Assembly: GCA_006844605.1 (NCBI GenBank)
Contig: SPJN01000022.1
Coordinates: 1 to 36,850 of the forward strand
DNA: 36,850 nt
From: Hyphomicrobiales bacterium
GTDB lineage: Bacteria > Pseudomonadota > Alphaproteobacteria > SPJN01
Reading direction: 5' to 3'
In this document: positions 28,076 through 36,850 of the stretch, one piece after another
Layout: every line of letters begins with the position of its first letter
Position numbering within the stretch: the first letter of the stretch is position 1
Translations under genes and position numbers: made by a program
Notes under the pieces: generated by a model
The model's input: only the letters and a program-made list of their open reading frames with translations
Told to the model about the DNA's origin: nothing
Databases searched by the model: none

Positions 28076-31000
28076 TTATTCTTCTGTTTCGACCAATTCG
28101 ATGTTCAGGCCGAGTGACCGCATTTCCTTCACAAGCACGTTAAAGCTTTCTGGAATACCGGCTTCGAAACTGTCTTCACCGGCAACGATTGCTTCGTACA
28201 CCTTGGTACGACCGGCAACGTCATCCGACTTCACTGTCAGCATTTCTTGAAGTGTGTATGCTGCGCCATAGGCCTGCAGCGCCCAAACTTCCATCTCGCC
28301 GAAGCGCTGACCACCGAACTGCGCCTTACCACCCAGCGGCTGCTGTGTAACAAGTGAGTACGGGCCGATTGAACGGGCATGAATTTTGTCGTCAACCAAG
28401 TGATGCAGTTTGAGCATGTAGATATAGCCCACTGTCACCGCACGGTCGAACTGTTCACCGGTACGCCCATCAAACAGGATGGACTGGCCGGAACGATCCA
28501 GTTGCGCCGCATCCAAATGATCAACGATGTCAGCTTCCACAGCGCCGTCAAACACCGGCGTTGCCATCGGCACACCGTTTGACAGGTTTTTGGCCAATTC
28601 AATGACACCTGCGTCACTGTCTACTTGCCCAACTTCTGCATCGTACCGTTCATCACCATAGGCGATTTTCAGGCTGTCCTTGATCTGCGCGATTTCACCG
28701 TCACGCGTATATTGTTCGTAAGCGGCCTTAATCTTCCGACCCAGACCGGCAGCGGCCCAACCCAGATGCGTTTCAAGAATCTGCCCGACGTTCATACGCG
28801 AAGGCACACCCAACGGGTTCAGCACCACGTCAACGGGAGTACCGTCTTCAAGGAAGGGCATGTCTTCTTCGGGAAGAATGCGAGAGATAACCCCCTTATT
28901 CCCGTGACGACCGGCCATCTTATCACCGGGCTGCAACTTACGCTTAACAGCAACGAAGACTTTGACCATCTTCATCACGCCAGGCAGCAAGTCATCACCG
29001 CGTTGAACTTTTTCGACCTTGTCTTCGAAGCGGGCCTGCAGACGCTCACGATTTTCATCATAAAGCTTCTTCAAACCTTCCACGTCGGCCATGGCAGAAT
29101 CATTGGTCAGCGCCAATTCCCACCACTTGCCGCGCGGCATTTCTTCAAGCAGACCTTCGGTCACCTTGGCACCCGCATCATACCCCTTGGGTGCATTGGC
29201 GATTTGTTTGTTTAACAAAAGCTCATGCAAACGGGCATAGGTGTTGCGGTCCAAAATGGCCTGTTCGTCATCACGGTCCTTTGCAAGACGTTCGATTTCG
29301 GACTGCTCAATCGCAATGGCGCGTTCGTCCTTGTCGATACCATGGCGGTTAAAGACGCGAACCTCGACAACAGTACCGGTCGTGCCGGGGGGCAGACGCA
29401 GTGACGTGTCGCGAACCTCTGACGCCTTTTCACCAAAGATGGCACGCAGAAGTTTTTCTTCCGGTGTCATCGGGCTTTCACCCTTTGGCGTGACCTTACC
29501 GACCAGAATATCGTCGGGGGACACTTCGGCACCAACATAAACAATGCCAGCCTCGTCAAGGTTTGAAAGGTTTTCTTCACCCACATTCGGAATGTCGCGT
29601 GTGATTTCTTCGGGACCCAATTTGGTGTCACGAGCCATCACTTCGAATTCTTCAACGTGAATTGAGGTGAAGACATCATCCTTCACGATCCGTTCAGAGA
29701 TCAGGATGGAGTCCTCAAAGTTGTAACCGTTCCAAGGCATAAACGCGACCAGCGCATTCCGGCCAAGCGCCAATTCACCCAGATCAGTTGACGGGCCATC
29801 GGCAACCACATCCCCTGCCCGCACTTCATCACCAACACGCACAATCGGGCGTTGGGTGATACAGGTGCTTTGGTTGGAGCGTTGGAACTTGCGCAGGTTA
29901 TAGATATCCACACCGGACTTCGTCACGTCACGCTCTTCTGTTGCGCGAATAACAATACGGCGGGCATCCACCTGCTCAACAATACCTGTGCGGCGCGCCA
30001 CGATGGCAGCACCGGAATCACGGGCCACAACCTCTTCCATACCGGTACCGACCAGCGGCGCTTCTGAGCGCACCAGCGGAACCGCCTGACGTTGCATGTT
30101 CGAACCCATCAAGGCGCGGTTCGCATCATCATTTTCAAGGAAGGGGATCAGGGCAGCAGCAACAGACACAAGCTGTTTCGGTGACACGTCCATGAAATCG
30201 ACGTTACTTACGTCGGTCATCAGGAAGTCACCCGCTGCGCGGCATGACACAAGGTCGTTCACAAAGCGGTCATCATCGGTCAAAGGCGCATTGGCCTGTG
30301 CGATGGTGTATTTGCCTTCTTCCATTGCGGAAAGATAGACAACTTCTTCGGTCACCTTGCCATTATTCACCCGGCGATACGGGCTTTCAATAAAGCCGTA
30401 TTTGTTAACGCGGGCATATGTGGCCAATGAGTTGATCAGACCGATATTCGGGCCTTCAGGCGTTTCAATCGGGCAGATACGACCATAATGGGTGGGATGC
30501 ACGTCACGCACTTCAAAGCCAGCACGTTCACGCGTCAGGCCGCCCGGCCCCAAGGCTGACAGACGACGCTTATGCGTAATTTCTGACAGCGGATTGGTTT
30601 GGTCCATAAACTGACTTAGCTGTGATGAGCCAAAGAACTCACGCACTGCCGCAGCAACAGGCTTGGAATTGATCAGGTCCTGCGGCATGACAGTATCAAT
30701 CTCAACACCGCTCATCCGTTCCTTGATCGCACGTTCCATACGCAGCAGGCCGATGCGATATTGGTTTTCCATCAGTTCACCAACCGAACGCACGCGGCGG
30801 TTGCCAAGATGGTCAATATCATCAACTTCACCACGACCATCACGCAGATCAACCAATGTGCGCAGCACAGCCAAAACGTCGTCCTTGCGCAATACGCGCA
30901 CAGTGTCTTCACATTCAAGGCTCATACGAGCGTTAAGCTTCACACGGCCAACAGCTGACAGGTCATAACGTTCTGAATCGAAGAACAACCCATCGAACAA

Positions 31001-32197
31001 CGCAGTTGCTGTTTCTTCGGTTGCAGGCTCACCCGGGCGCATCACGCGGTAGATTTCCACCAACGCGCTGTCGCGGTCTTCTGCCTTGTCGGCCTTCAAC
31101 GTGTTGCGGATATAGGCACCGACAGTCACGTCATCAATTTCAAGAACATCAAGCGATGTGAAGCCAATTTCCTGAAGCTCTGCAATCAACTCTTCAGTTA
31201 GCTCATCACCGGCCTCGACAAAAATCTCACCTGTGTTTTCGTCGATCAAATCATAGGCAGCAAAGCGGCCAATCAGATCTTCGGAACCAACCAGCAATTC
31301 TGTCAGGCCATCTTCGGCCATCAAGCGCGCCTTGCGCGGTGTGATCTTTGTACCGGCCTCAACCACGACCTTGCCGGTCTTGGCGTCAACCAGATCGACA
31401 GCCGGCTTCACGCCACGATATTTGTCGGCGTTAAAGGCAACTTTCCAGCCATCGGCCTTCTTGTCGAATTTGTAAACGCGGGTGTCGAAGAAGAAATTCA
31501 AAATTTCTTCACCCGTCATGCCCAACGCGTAAAGCAGCGTCGTGGCAGGCAGCTTACGACGGCGGTCAATACGGACATGGACGATATCTTTTGCATCAAA
31601 TTCGAAATCGAGCCATGAGCCACGATAAGGAATGACGCGGGCAGCAAACAGCAGCTTGCCTGATGAATGGGTTTTACCCTTGTCATGGTCAAAGAACACG
31701 CCCGGTGAACGATGCATCTGGGAAACGATCACACGTTCGGTGCCATTGACAATAAAGGTGCCGTGATCGGTCATCAGCGGCATGTCGCCCATATAGACGT
31801 CTTGCTGCTTGATATCCAAAACGGACTTGGCGCCGGTTTCTTCGTCTACTTCAAAGACGATCAAGCGCAATGTCACCTTAAGAGGCGCTGAATAGGTCAG
31901 GCCGCGCTGTTGACATTCTTCGACGTCAAACTTGGGCTCTTCATATTCAAAGCCGACAAATTCCAGCGTTGCGGTCTCTGCAAAGTCAGAAATCGGAAAG
32001 ACCGATTTGAAGACGCCCTGCAGACCGTCGTCGCCGCGCGCGTCGTCAGACATATCGCGCTGAAGGAACAGGTCGTAAGAATGTTTTTGAACTTCGATCA
32101 AGTTCGGCATTTCTGCCACTTCGGGGATATGACCGAAAAACTTGCGAATACGTTTCTTGCCAGTGAAGGACAAGGAATTATTGATCTTGGTTGCCAT
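28076..32197 (-). CDS. rpoB: DNA-directed RNA polymerase subunit beta
   Basis: 1373 residues. The rifampicin-binding cluster at about 522-548 ([30 protein letters not shown]) has the wild-type sensitive pattern. Other catalytic landmarks are present: [58 protein letters not shown] and the C-terminal [38 protein letters not shown]. Length is typical for alphaproteobacteria. Only a weak ribosome-binding site (GGCAGG) precedes the ATG. Unlike the usual rplL-rpoB linkage, it starts after an independent promoter and ~280-base leader. Confidence 0.99.
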   Translation of the reverse strand: MATKINNSLSFTGKKRIRKFFGHIPEVAEMPNLIEVQKHSYDLFLQRDMSDDARGDDGLQGVFKSVFPISDFAETATLEFVGFEYEEPKFDVEECQQRGLTYSAPLKVTLRLIVFEVDEETGAKSVLDIKQQDVYMGDMPLMTDHGTFIVNGTERVIVSQMHRSPGVFFDHDKGKTHSSGKLLFAARVIPYRGSWLDFEFDAKDIVHVRIDRRRKLPATTLLYALGMTGEEILNFFFDTRVYKFDKKADGWKVAFNADKYRGVKPAVDLVDAKTGKVVVEAGTKITPRKARLMAEDGLTELLVGSEDLIGRFAAYDLIDENTGEIFVEAGDELTEELIAELQEIGFTSLDVLEIDDVTVGAYIRNTLKADKAEDRDSALVEIYRVMRPGEPATEETATALFDGLFFDSERYDLSAVGRVKLNARMSLECEDTVRVLRKDDVLAVLRTLVDLRDGRGEVDDIDHLGNRRVRSVGELMENQYRIGLLRMERAIKERMSGVEIDTVMPQDLINSKPVAAAVREFFGSSQLSQFMDQTNPLSEITHKRRLSALGPGGLTRERAGFEVRDVHPTHYGRICPIETPEGPNIGLINSLATYARVNKYGFIESPYRRVNNGKVTEEVVYLSAMEEGKYTIAQANAPLTDDDRFVNDLVSCRAAGDFLMTDVSNVDFMDVSPKQLVSVAAALIPFLENDDANRALMGSNMQRQAVPLVRSEAPLVGTGMEEVVARDSGAAIVARRTGIVEQVDARRIVIRATEERDVTKSGVDIYNLRKFQRSNQSTCITQRPIVRVGDEVRAGDVVADGPSTDLGELALGRNALVAFMPWNGYNFEDSILISERIVKDDVFTSIHVEEFEVMARDTKLGPEEITRDIPNVGEENLSNLDEAGIVYVGAEVSPDDILVGKVTPKGESPMTPEEKLLRAIFGEKASEVRDTSLRLPPGTTGTVVEVRVFNRHGIDKDERAIAIEQSEIERLAKDRDDEQAILDRNTYARLHELLLNKQIANAPKGYDAGAKVTEGLLEEMPRGKWWELALTNDSAMADVEGLKKLYDENRERLQARFEDKVEKVQRGDDLLPGVMKMVKVFVAVKRKLQPGDKMAGRHGNKGVISRILPEEDMPFLEDGTPVDVVLNPLGVPSRMNVGQILETHLGWAAAGLGRKIKAAYEQYTRDGEIAQIKDSLKIAYGDERYDAEVGQVDSDAGVIELAKNLSNGVPMATPVFDGAVEADIVDHLDAAQLDRSGQSILFDGRTGEQFDRAVTVGYIYMLKLHHLVDDKIHARSIGPYSLVTQQPLGGKAQFGGQRFGEMEVWALQAYGAAYTLQEMLTVKSDDVAGRTKVYEAIVAGEDSFEAGIPESFNVLVKEMRSLGLNIELVETEE

Positions 32198-32480
32198 GCC
32201 TGCCAGATGCCTTACATGTTGGACAAACCATAAGGTTTGAAGTGCCGTGAACCCGACAGCGCCAATTGTTTTAAGGCAATAAGCGGCGCCGGATGAACGC
32301 GCAAAAGGACAGACAACAGTCGCCTTGCGTTAAACAAGCCGCTTGCTATCAGTCTTCCTGCTTCTCAAACACCCCTGAAGAGTAATCCGCCGCTCTTCTC
32401 GCAATTCAGTGCCTGCCCGCACTGGCCCGGGGTCGGACCACCAAAAAACAGCGGAAATTCCACCATTTATGGGACAGAGG
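32198..32480 (-). promoter_or_regulatory. 5' leader of rpoBC
   Basis: About 280 bases without a gene between the predicted transcription start and the rpoB ATG. It contains CGCTGTTTTTTGG (32441-32453), CAGTGC..GCACTG arms near 32405-32430, and AAACC/GGTTT around 32227-32238 close to the start codon. A conserved rpoB-leader RNA (Rhodo-rpoB motif) has been described in Rhodobacterales; I cannot tell whether this leader belongs to it. Confidence 0.45.
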
Positions 32481-32486
32481 ATGCGT

Positions 32487-32515
32487 GTTATAACCCTGAA
32501 AATACGGGGACGCAA
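32487..32515 (-). promoter_or_regulatory. Candidate rpoBC promoter
   Basis: Minus-strand TTGCGT (32510-32515), 17-base spacer, TATAAC (32487-32492), predicted start near 32480. The -10 is good, the -35 matches only in TTG. The TTATAA core is palindromic and could also be part of a plus-strand promoter for the divergent VOC gene. A promoter somewhere here is required because rplL is closed by a strong terminator and a plus-strand gene intervenes. Confidence 0.5.
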
Positions 32516-32596
32516 TGGCGATTCCCGCAAACAAGCACCGAATCCGCCGACAATGACGGTTCAAAATGTCGCGCAGCAACCGCCGGACCTCACTTT

Positions 32597-32965
32597 ATGA
32601 CCATTTCAGCCATAGATCACGTGCAACTGGCCATGCCCATCGGTGCCGAAGATCAGGCCCGCGCCTTTTATGTCGGCATTCTGGGCTTTGTTGAGGTTGA
32701 AAAGCCCACCTATATGAAAGCCCGGGGCGGCATTTGGCTAAAAAGCGGCGGCGTCAATCTGCATATGGGCGTAGAAGACGGGTTCCGTCCGGCCCGAAAG
32801 GCCCACCCTGCCCTGATCGTCGATGACCTTGCCCAGTATGAGGCCTCGCTACGCGCTGCGGGTCATGACATCAGGCCTGACAAGCCTGTGCCCGGCTTTA
32901 TCCGCTTTTCCAGCCATGACTGTTTTGGCAATCGGCTGGAATTCATGCAGGCGGCTGACCTGTAG
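32597..32965 (+). CDS. VOC-superfamily (glyoxalase/bleomycin-resistance fold) protein
   Basis: 122 residues, a single VOC domain built of two beta-alpha-beta-beta-beta modules: ISAIDHVQLAMPIGAEDQARAFYVGILGF and the second half AHPALIVDDLAQYEASLRAAGHDI with FSSHDCFGNRLEFMQA. Potential metal ligands are H8, H56 or H70, and E115. Substrate cannot be assigned; the family includes glyoxalases, dioxygenases and drug-binding proteins. It is the only plausible plus-strand gene, convergent with rplL (70-base gap with the shared terminator region) and divergent from rpoB. The ATG has no strong Shine-Dalgarno. It interrupts the classical rplL-rpoB junction, so it is probably an insertion. Confidence 0.85.
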   Translation: MTISAIDHVQLAMPIGAEDQARAFYVGILGFVEVEKPTYMKARGGIWLKSGGVNLHMGVEDGFRPARKAHPALIVDDLAQYEASLRAAGHDIRPDKPVPGFIRFSSHDCFGNRLEFMQAADL

Positions 32966-32971
32966 CCACCC

Positions 32972-33011
32972 CAAAAAGAAAAACCGGCCACCCCCGCAAG
33001 GGAGTGACCGG
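32972..33011 (-). terminator. Strong intrinsic terminator of rplJL
   Basis: Minus-strand 12-bp stem CCGGTCACTCCC/GGGGGTGGCCGG (two G-T pairs, TTGC loop), followed by TTTTTCTTTTT. Located 25 bases past the rplL stop. On the plus strand it could also help end the VOC gene transcript, though the T-run there is poor. Confidence 0.93.
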
Positions 33012-33035
33012 CTTTCGACAAAGATGCCTTGTGAA

Positions 33036-33410
33036 CTACTTGAGTTCGACAGTGGCGCCAGCTGCTTCCAGCTTTTCTTTGATTTCGTTGGCTTCGTCCT
33101 TGGAAGCACCTTCCTTAACGGCTTTCGGTGCGCCTTCGACAAGCTCTTTCGCGTCTTTAAGGCCCAGACCAGTGATGGCACGGACTTCCTTAATGACGTT
33201 GATTTTCTTTTCACCTGCAGAAGCAAGAATGACGTCGAATTCGTCTTTCTCTTCAGCGGCTTCGCCACCTGCGGCGCCACCGGCAGCTGCAACAGCAACC
33301 GGAGCAGCGGCAGAAACGCCCCACTTTTCTTCAAGCATTTTTGACAATTCAGCTGCTTCCAACACTGTCAGTGCTGACAGGTCATCAACGAGTTTCTCAA
33401 GATCAGCCAT
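33036..33410 (-). CDS. rplL: 50S ribosomal protein L7/L12 (bL12)
   Basis: 124 residues: N-terminal dimerisation helices [33 protein letters not shown], an Ala-rich hinge ([16 protein letters not shown]), and the C-terminal domain [45 protein letters not shown] that recruits translational GTPases. Standard length. Follows rplJ across a hairpin-bearing gap and is followed by a strong terminator. Confidence 0.99.
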   Translation of the reverse strand: MADLEKLVDDLSALTVLEAAELSKMLEEKWGVSAAAPVAVAAAGGAAGGEAAEEKDEFDVILASAGEKKINVIKEVRAITGLGLKDAKELVEGAPKAVKEGASKDEANEIKEKLEAAGATVELK

Positions 33411-33432
33411 TTTTTAGATCCTTCAATTTTCT

Positions 33433-33466
33433 AAAAGGCCGGGCATGTTATTCCATGTAACCCGGC
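33433..33466 (-). terminator. Terminator-like hairpin between rplJ and rplL
   Basis: Minus-strand GCCGGG/CCCGGC (33438-33443 with 33461-33466), with an inner GTTA/TAAC that shortens the loop, followed by CTTTTAG. Since L12 is needed in several copies per ribosome, full termination here would be counter-productive; a processing or stabilising role for the rplL message is more likely. Confidence 0.45.
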
Positions 33467-33503
33467 AGGTTGTTTATAAGGTTTGCGTCTAATTCGAAAT
33501 GAA

Positions 33504-34022
33504 TTAGGCCGCGTCGCCTGATTGACCATAAGCGCCAAACACGCGCGCCAACTGACCGGCAGGTGCTGTAGTGACCTGAGCAATCCGTGTAGCGGGTGTG
33601 TTGAGCATGCCGACAATCTTACCCCGAAGCTCATCGAGTGATGGCAAGGACGCAAGCGCCTTAACACCATCAACATCGAGCACCGTGTCACCCATGATAC
33701 CGCCGATAACGACAAGCTTGTCATTACCCTTGGCAAAATCAGAAACAACTTTAGGTGCAGCGACCGGGTCGTCAGAGTAGGCAATGGCCGTCGGCCCCGT
33801 GAACAGATCTTTGATCGGTTCGCAGGATGTGCCGTCAAGCGCGAGCTTTGTCAGCCGGTTCTTCGTAACTTTGAAGCCGGCACCTTGGTCTGCGATCTTA
33901 TCGCGGAGGTCTGACACTTCAGGCACGCTGAGACCTTTATACTGGGTCACAACGACAACGCCTGCATCAGCAAACACACCGTTCAATTCGGCAACCAGGG
34001 CTTCTTTTTCCGCTCTGTCCAC
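33504..34022 (-). CDS. rplJ: 50S ribosomal protein L10 (uL10)
   Basis: 172 residues: [43 protein letters not shown] and the C-terminal helix [36 protein letters not shown] that binds L12 dimers. Starts with GTG (34022-34020) preceded by GGAGAAGA. In E. coli the L10-L12 complex represses its own leader; a matching long structured leader is present upstream. Confidence 0.98.
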   Translation of the reverse strand: MDRAEKEALVAELNGVFADAGVVVVTQYKGLSVPEVSDLRDKIADQGAGFKVTKNRLTKLALDGTSCEPIKDLFTGPTAIAYSDDPVAAPKVVSDFAKGNDKLVVIGGIMGDTVLDVDGVKALASLPSLDELRGKIVGMLNTPATRIAQVTTAPAGQLARVFGAYGQSGDAA

Positions 34023-34392
34023 ACTCTTCTCCGTGGCTATGACAGTTTACAAGTAAACTATCAGTTTCGCCTTGGACCAAAATTTCAGGAAGCAAGTTTG
34101 AAACCAGCGCCAGTAGCGGGGTGGTTTCTGGCAAGCGACCTGCTTTTCAGCCCGGTTCGCCTGTCCCCTATCGGATCAACCTTCATAAACATCAGAAACC
34201 CAAAGGGTCTGATCAATTCCGGTTACGCCGTCTCATGCAGGACAAATATTTAAGCCCGTTATCGAAATGCGGGGCTCCTGCAATCTTGGACAGGTTGCAA
34301 AGGCAAGACAGATCCGAAAACCCGTCTTCCTTGCGATGTGCGGCCCGCCACCAAGTGACAGGCCGAACAATCTTTCAAAAAGATGGCGCTAA
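34023..34392 (-). promoter_or_regulatory. rplJ leader (L10-leader-like RNA)
   Basis: 370 bases without a gene. The central hairpin ATCAG-ACCC/GGGT-TT-CTGAT (34191-34213, two-base internal bulge) flanked by AACC and GGTT resembles the L10(L12)4 binding structure of the L10_leader family. Downstream are GAAACCA/TGGTTTC (34100-34106 with 34122-34128) and the palindrome AGTTTAC-AA-GTAAACT (34044-34059), about 20 bases before the GTG. I could not place a promoter confidently, so the leader may belong to a transcript reading from rplA. Confidence 0.6.
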
Positions 34393-35088
34393 TTAACCGT
34401 TCAGGCTGGCCAAGTCAATATGTACGCCCGGCCCCATGGTGGAACTAAGTGACACACGCTTGACATAGGTGCCTTTTGCGCCTGAAGGCTTTGCCTTCAT
34501 GATGGCAGCAAAGAACGCCTTCAGGTTACCTGCAATGGCTGCTTCATCGAAGCTGGCCTTGCCGATACCGCCATGAATAATCCCGGCTTTTTCGCAACGG
34601 AATTCAACTTCACCGCCCTTGGCGCCCTTCACAGCTTCGGCCACATTGGGCGTCACTGTGCCGACACGCGGGTTTGGCATCAGGCCACGGGGGCCAAGCA
34701 CCTTACCAAGCTTACCAACCACCGGCATCATGTCGGGGGTCGCAATGCAGCGTTCGAAATCGATGTTACCGGCCAAAATGGCGTCGGCCAGATCGTCGGC
34801 ACCAACAATATCAGCACCGGCAGCCTTGGCTTCATCAGCCTTGTCACCCTTGGCGAACACAGCAACACGAACGTCTTTACCTGTGCCATTGGGCAGGGCA
34901 ACAACGCCGCGCACCATTTGGTCCGCATGACGGGGATCAACGCCCAGATTGATTGAAACTTCAATGGTTTCATCAAATTTGGCATTGGCGAATTTCTTGA
35001 CCAGCGCGACAGCGTCGTCGATTGAATAATCAACATTCTTATCAACTGCTTCGCGGATAGCCTTTGTACGTTTTCCAAGCTTAGCCAT
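34393..35088 (-). CDS. rplA: 50S ribosomal protein L1 (uL1)
   Basis: 231 residues: [91 protein letters not shown] and the C-terminal [17 protein letters not shown]. Forms the mobile L1 stalk at the E site and classically autoregulates rplK-rplA by binding their mRNA. Six bases after rplK. Confidence 0.99.
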   Translation of the reverse strand: MAKLGKRTKAIREAVDKNVDYSIDDAVALVKKFANAKFDETIEVSINLGVDPRHADQMVRGVVALPNGTGKDVRVAVFAKGDKADEAKAAGADIVGADDLADAILAGNIDFERCIATPDMMPVVGKLGKVLGPRGLMPNPRVGTVTPNVAEAVKGAKGGEVEFRCEKAGIIHGGIGKASFDEAAIAGNLKAFFAAIMKAKPSGAKGTYVKRVSLSSTMGPGVHIDLASLNG

Positions 35089-35094
35089 GATCGT

Positions 35095-35523
35095 TTACTC
35101 CTTCACCTCAAGGCCCATGGCGCGGGCGGAGCCTTTAATGCTCTCCATCGCGGCCTCAATGGTGCGGGCGTTCATGTCTTCGATTTTTTCTTGTGCGATT
35201 TCGCGAACCTGATCGACGGTTACGGAACCGGCAACAACACGGCTAGGCTCACCAGAGCCCTTTTTCAGCTTCGCAGCTTTCTTCAAGAAGAAAGAAACCG
35301 GGGGTTTCTTCATTGTGAAGGTGAAGCTTTTATCTGCATAAACAGTGATGGTCACGGGGATCGGCATGTTCTTTTCCATGCCGTCTGTCTTGGCGTTGAA
35401 CGCCTTACAGAATTCCATGATGTTCACGCCATGCTGACCCAAAGCCGGGCCGATGGGCGGTGACGGGTTTGCGGCACCCGCAGGCACTTGCAGCTTGATA
35501 TAGCCGTCAATCTTCTTTGCCAT
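35095..35523 (-). CDS. rplK: 50S ribosomal protein L11 (uL11)
   Basis: 142 residues from [43 protein letters not shown], with the C-terminal rRNA-binding domain ([33 protein letters not shown]) that binds the GTPase-associated centre. The frame is open upstream to 35556 but that part is leader; the ATG at 35523 has GGAAGAG upstream. Preceded by a ~200-base leader. Confidence 0.98.
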   Translation of the reverse strand: MAKKIDGYIKLQVPAGAANPSPPIGPALGQHGVNIMEFCKAFNAKTDGMEKNMPIPVTITVYADKSFTFTMKKPPVSFFLKKAAKLKKGSGEPSRVVAGSVTVDQVREIAQEKIEDMNARTIEAAMESIKGSARAMGLEVKE

Positions 35524-35694
35524 TGCTCTCTTCCTTAGCAGACAAAACCGCCCCACACATTGCTGCGCAGCACGTTCTTGCCGAATGAAGACCCCTACTT
35601 ACACATGCAGGGATCGAGAGGTACGTGGTCCGACTTGCCAGGTCTTAGGCAATATCTCCCACATACATGAGTGATCATTTTTACAAAAACGACC
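35524..35694 (-). promoter_or_regulatory. Leader/spacer before rplK
   Basis: Includes the stem GATCCCT/AGGGGTC (35609-35615 with 35590-35596, one G-T pair), about 70 bases upstream of rplK. In E. coli L1 binds the rplK leader through a mimic of its 23S site; this hairpin is a candidate for such a site but I cannot demonstrate similarity by eye. No promoter recognised. Confidence 0.3.
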
Positions 35695-35747
35695 AAAAAC
35701 CGCTGTTTTCCGCGATAAACGGAAAGGTCAGGTTTTTTCAACCTGAC
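35695..35747 (-). terminator. Tandem hairpins at the 3' end of nusG
   Basis: First a perfect 8-bp stem GTCAGGTT/AACCTGAC (35740-35747 with 35727-35734; five-base loop) that includes the nusG stop codon; then TTTCCG/CGGAAA (35720-35725 with 35707-35712). A TTTTT run (35695-35699) follows seven bases later. Moderately convincing terminator or attenuator separating secE-nusG from rplKA. Confidence 0.55.
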
Positions 35748-36258
35748 TGTATTCAAGTTCAACCGGCGTTGCACGACCAAAGATCGATACTGCGACCTTG
35801 AGGCGCGCATTGTCTTCATCCACTTCTTCAACAGACCCGTTGAAGCTGGCAAAGGGGCCATCGCACACACGCACCTGTTCGCCAATTTCGAATGTGATGG
35901 ACGGCTTGGGCCGTTCCACACCTTCTTGAACCTGGCTAAGAATGCGCATTGCTTCTTTTTCTGAAATCGGAACCGGACGCGTGCCTGAACCAAGGAACCC
36001 CGTCACTTTGGGTGTGTCTTTCACAAGGTGATAGGCACCGTCGGTCATTTCCATCTTGGCCAGCACATAGCCGGGGAAGAATTTACGCTCTGCGCTCATC
36101 TTCTTACCACGGCGCATCTGCACCACTTCCTCGGTCGGGACCAGCACTTCTTCGAACAGGTCGCTCATACCGTTTTGGGCAGCCGTTTCCTTGATGGAGG
36201 CGGCGACCTTCTTTTCAAAGCCTGAATAGGCGTGAATGATATACCAACGTTGGGCCAT
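35728..36258 (-). CDS. nusG: Transcription termination/antitermination factor NusG
   Basis: 176 residues. NGN domain: [26 protein letters not shown], with [33 protein letters not shown]-terminal KOW domain: [50 protein letters not shown], which couples to S10 or Rho. Twelve bases after secE, the standard arrangement. Confidence 0.98.
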   Translation of the reverse strand: MAQRWYIIHAYSGFEKKVAASIKETAAQNGMSDLFEEVLVPTEEVVQMRRGKKMSAERKFFPGYVLAKMEMTDGAYHLVKDTPKVTGFLGSGTRPVPISEKEAMRILSQVQEGVERPKPSITFEIGEQVRVCDGPFASFNGSVEEVDEDNARLKVAVSIFGRATPVELEYSQVEKT

Positions 36259-36270
36259 CTTAACGCCTCC

Positions 36271-36501
36271 CTAAAATTCCAGGCCAAGCAAGGCGGTAAT
36301 GCCCAGCTTCAAAACCTGATCAACAGCCAAGAAAAACAGGGAAACAATCACGACCATCACAAACACCATCAAGGTGGTGGTCATGGTTTCCTGACGGGTC
36401 GGCCACGTCACCTTGGCAGTTTCCTGCCGTACCTGCTGCACAAATTGTGCAGGGTTGGTCCGCTTTTTCGGGGCCGCTGCCTTTTGATCTTTTTCTGCCA
36501 T
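36271..36501 (-). CDS. secE: Preprotein translocase subunit SecE
   Basis: 76 residues with a single transmembrane helix, the short form found outside enterobacteria. A basic, Ala/Lys-rich N-terminus is followed by the amphipathic NPAQFVQQVRQETAKVTWPTRQET, the conserved SecE signature, then the membrane segment TTTLMVFVMVVIVSLFFLAVD. It clamps the SecY halves. Preceded by a stable hairpin that closely resembles the one before secY. Confidence 0.96.
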   Translation of the reverse strand: MAEKDQKAAAPKKRTNPAQFVQQVRQETAKVTWPTRQETMTTTLMVFVMVVIVSLFFLAVDQVLKLGITALLGLEF

Positions 36502-36525
36502 CTGGCTGTACCTAATTTCACTGTC

Positions 36526-36539
36526 GGCGGCGCACCGCC
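36526..36539 (-). promoter_or_regulatory. Stable hairpin upstream of the secE start
   Basis: Perfect 5-bp stem GGCGG/CCGCC with a TGCG tetraloop, ending 24 bases before the secE ATG and 18 bases after the encoded tRNA-Trp CCA end. The core 14 bases are identical to the hairpin before secY. No T-run follows. Confidence 0.6.
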
Positions 36540-36557
36540 TTTTCTATTTTTACCGCA

Positions 36558-36633
36558 TGGCAGGAGTGGAGGGACTCGAACCCACAACCCCCGGTTTTGG
36601 AGACCGGTGCTCTGCCAATTGAGCTACACTCCT
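36558..36633 (-). tRNA. trnW: tRNA-Trp (anticodon CCA)
   Basis: A complete cloverleaf on the minus strand: acceptor AGGAGTG/CACTCCT (7 bp), D-stem GCTC/GAGC, anticodon stem CCGGT/ACCGG with loop CTCCAAA (anticodon CCA at 36600-36598), T-stem with GTTCGAGTC, discriminator G, and a genome-encoded CCA end at 36560-36558. Location between tuf and secE is the widespread tufB-trnW-secE arrangement. Flanking ACCGCAT/ATGCGGT can pair. Confidence 0.97.
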
Positions 36634-36683
36634 ATGCGGTGCTGCCGTCTTCCTATCACAACAATAACAAGACAACAAAGAAC

Positions 36684-36713
36684 TGCGCCCGCCCGATTAA
36701 CCGGACAGGCGCA
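36684..36713 (-). terminator. Terminator-like hairpin after tufB
   Basis: 12-bp stem TGCGCCTGTCCG/CGGGCGGGCGCA (two G-T pairs) with a GTTAAT loop, starting 10 bases after the tufB stop. Followed by GTTCTTTGTTG, an interrupted T-run. Likely reduces, but may not abolish, read-through to tRNA-Trp and secE. Confidence 0.65.
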
Positions 36714-36723
36714 ACTCAATAAC

Positions 36724-36850
36724 TTATTCTACGATAGCGGAGACGACGCCGGCACCAACGGTGCGGCCGCCTTCACGGATCGCGAAGCGAAGACCTTCGT
36801 CCATGGCGATCGGGCAAATCAGCTCGACATCCATAGCGATGTTATCGCCG
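36724..36850 (-). CDS. tufB: Elongation factor Tu (copy B), C-terminal end only
   Basis: The last 41 codons plus stop of a second tuf gene; the rest is beyond the window. It is base-for-base identical to 18450-18576 of tufA through the stop codon, after which similarity ends abruptly. Position upstream of tRNA-Trp-secE-nusG is the classical tufB location. Confidence 0.95.
   Translation of the reverse strand, partial: GDNIAMDVELICPIAMDEGLRFAIREGGRTVGAGVVSAIVE

Noticed and set aside
32409-32600. Plus-strand 63-codon frame upstream of the VOC gene
   Set aside because: Basic, proline-rich translation without a family signature; overlaps the rpoB promoter and leader, and ends where the VOC gene starts in another frame.

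Overview
The window is a bacterial core-gene cluster read almost entirely on the minus strand: the fused secE-nusG-rplKAJL / rpoBC / str / S10 / spc / alpha ribosomal-protein and transcription-translation super-cluster. Gene content and order (rpsD absent from the alpha operon, degP-rarA-crcB-rluC following rplQ, zinc-free 101-residue S14, rpoB and rpoC of about 1370 and 1400 codons, a 76-residue one-helix SecE) point to an alphaproteobacterium of moderate GC. A SAR116/Rhodospirillales-like or Rhodobacterales-like marine lineage is my guess from protein flavour only, with low confidence.

Layout in the direction of transcription (from high to low coordinates): 3' end of tufB and its terminator (36.7 kb); tRNA-Trp; secE-nusG; rplK-rplA; a structured leader; rplJ-rplL closed by a strong terminator (33.0 kb). 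A small VOC/glyoxalase-fold gene then sits on the plus strand, convergent with rplL and divergent from rpoB. rpoB-rpoC follows with its own promoter and leader and ends in a strong terminator (23.7 kb). Next is a YbjQ/UPF0145 gene, then a very good sigma70-type promoter and a ~315-nt hairpin-rich leader before rpsL-rpsG-fusA-tufA. The S10 and spc genes run as rpsJ-rplC-D-W-B-rpsS-rplV-rpsC-rplP-rpmC-rpsQ-rplN-X-E-rpsN-rpsH-rplF-R-rpsE-rpmD-rplO-secY-adk. A second promoter with a perfect -10 and a ~400-nt leader precedes rpsM-rpsK-rpoA-rplQ, which ends in a terminator (3.5 kb). The last block is degP-rarA-crcB-rluC, with overlapping or closely spaced genes; rluC runs off the window edge.

Together these genes make the ribosome's proteins, the RNA polymerase core, elongation factors, the Sec translocon core and adenylate kinase, followed by a small envelope/DNA-maintenance/fluoride/rRNA-modification group. 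I see no phage, transposon, CRISPR, toxin-antitoxin or defence locus, and no convincing novel protein system. What deserves a second look is RNA-level: four long non-coding leaders (rplJ, rpoB, rpsL, rpsM), nearly identical stable hairpins placed 22-24 nt upstream of both secY and secE, terminator-like hairpins inside several ribosomal-protein gaps, a possible leader-trailer helix around tRNA-Trp, and identical tufA/tufB 3' ends.
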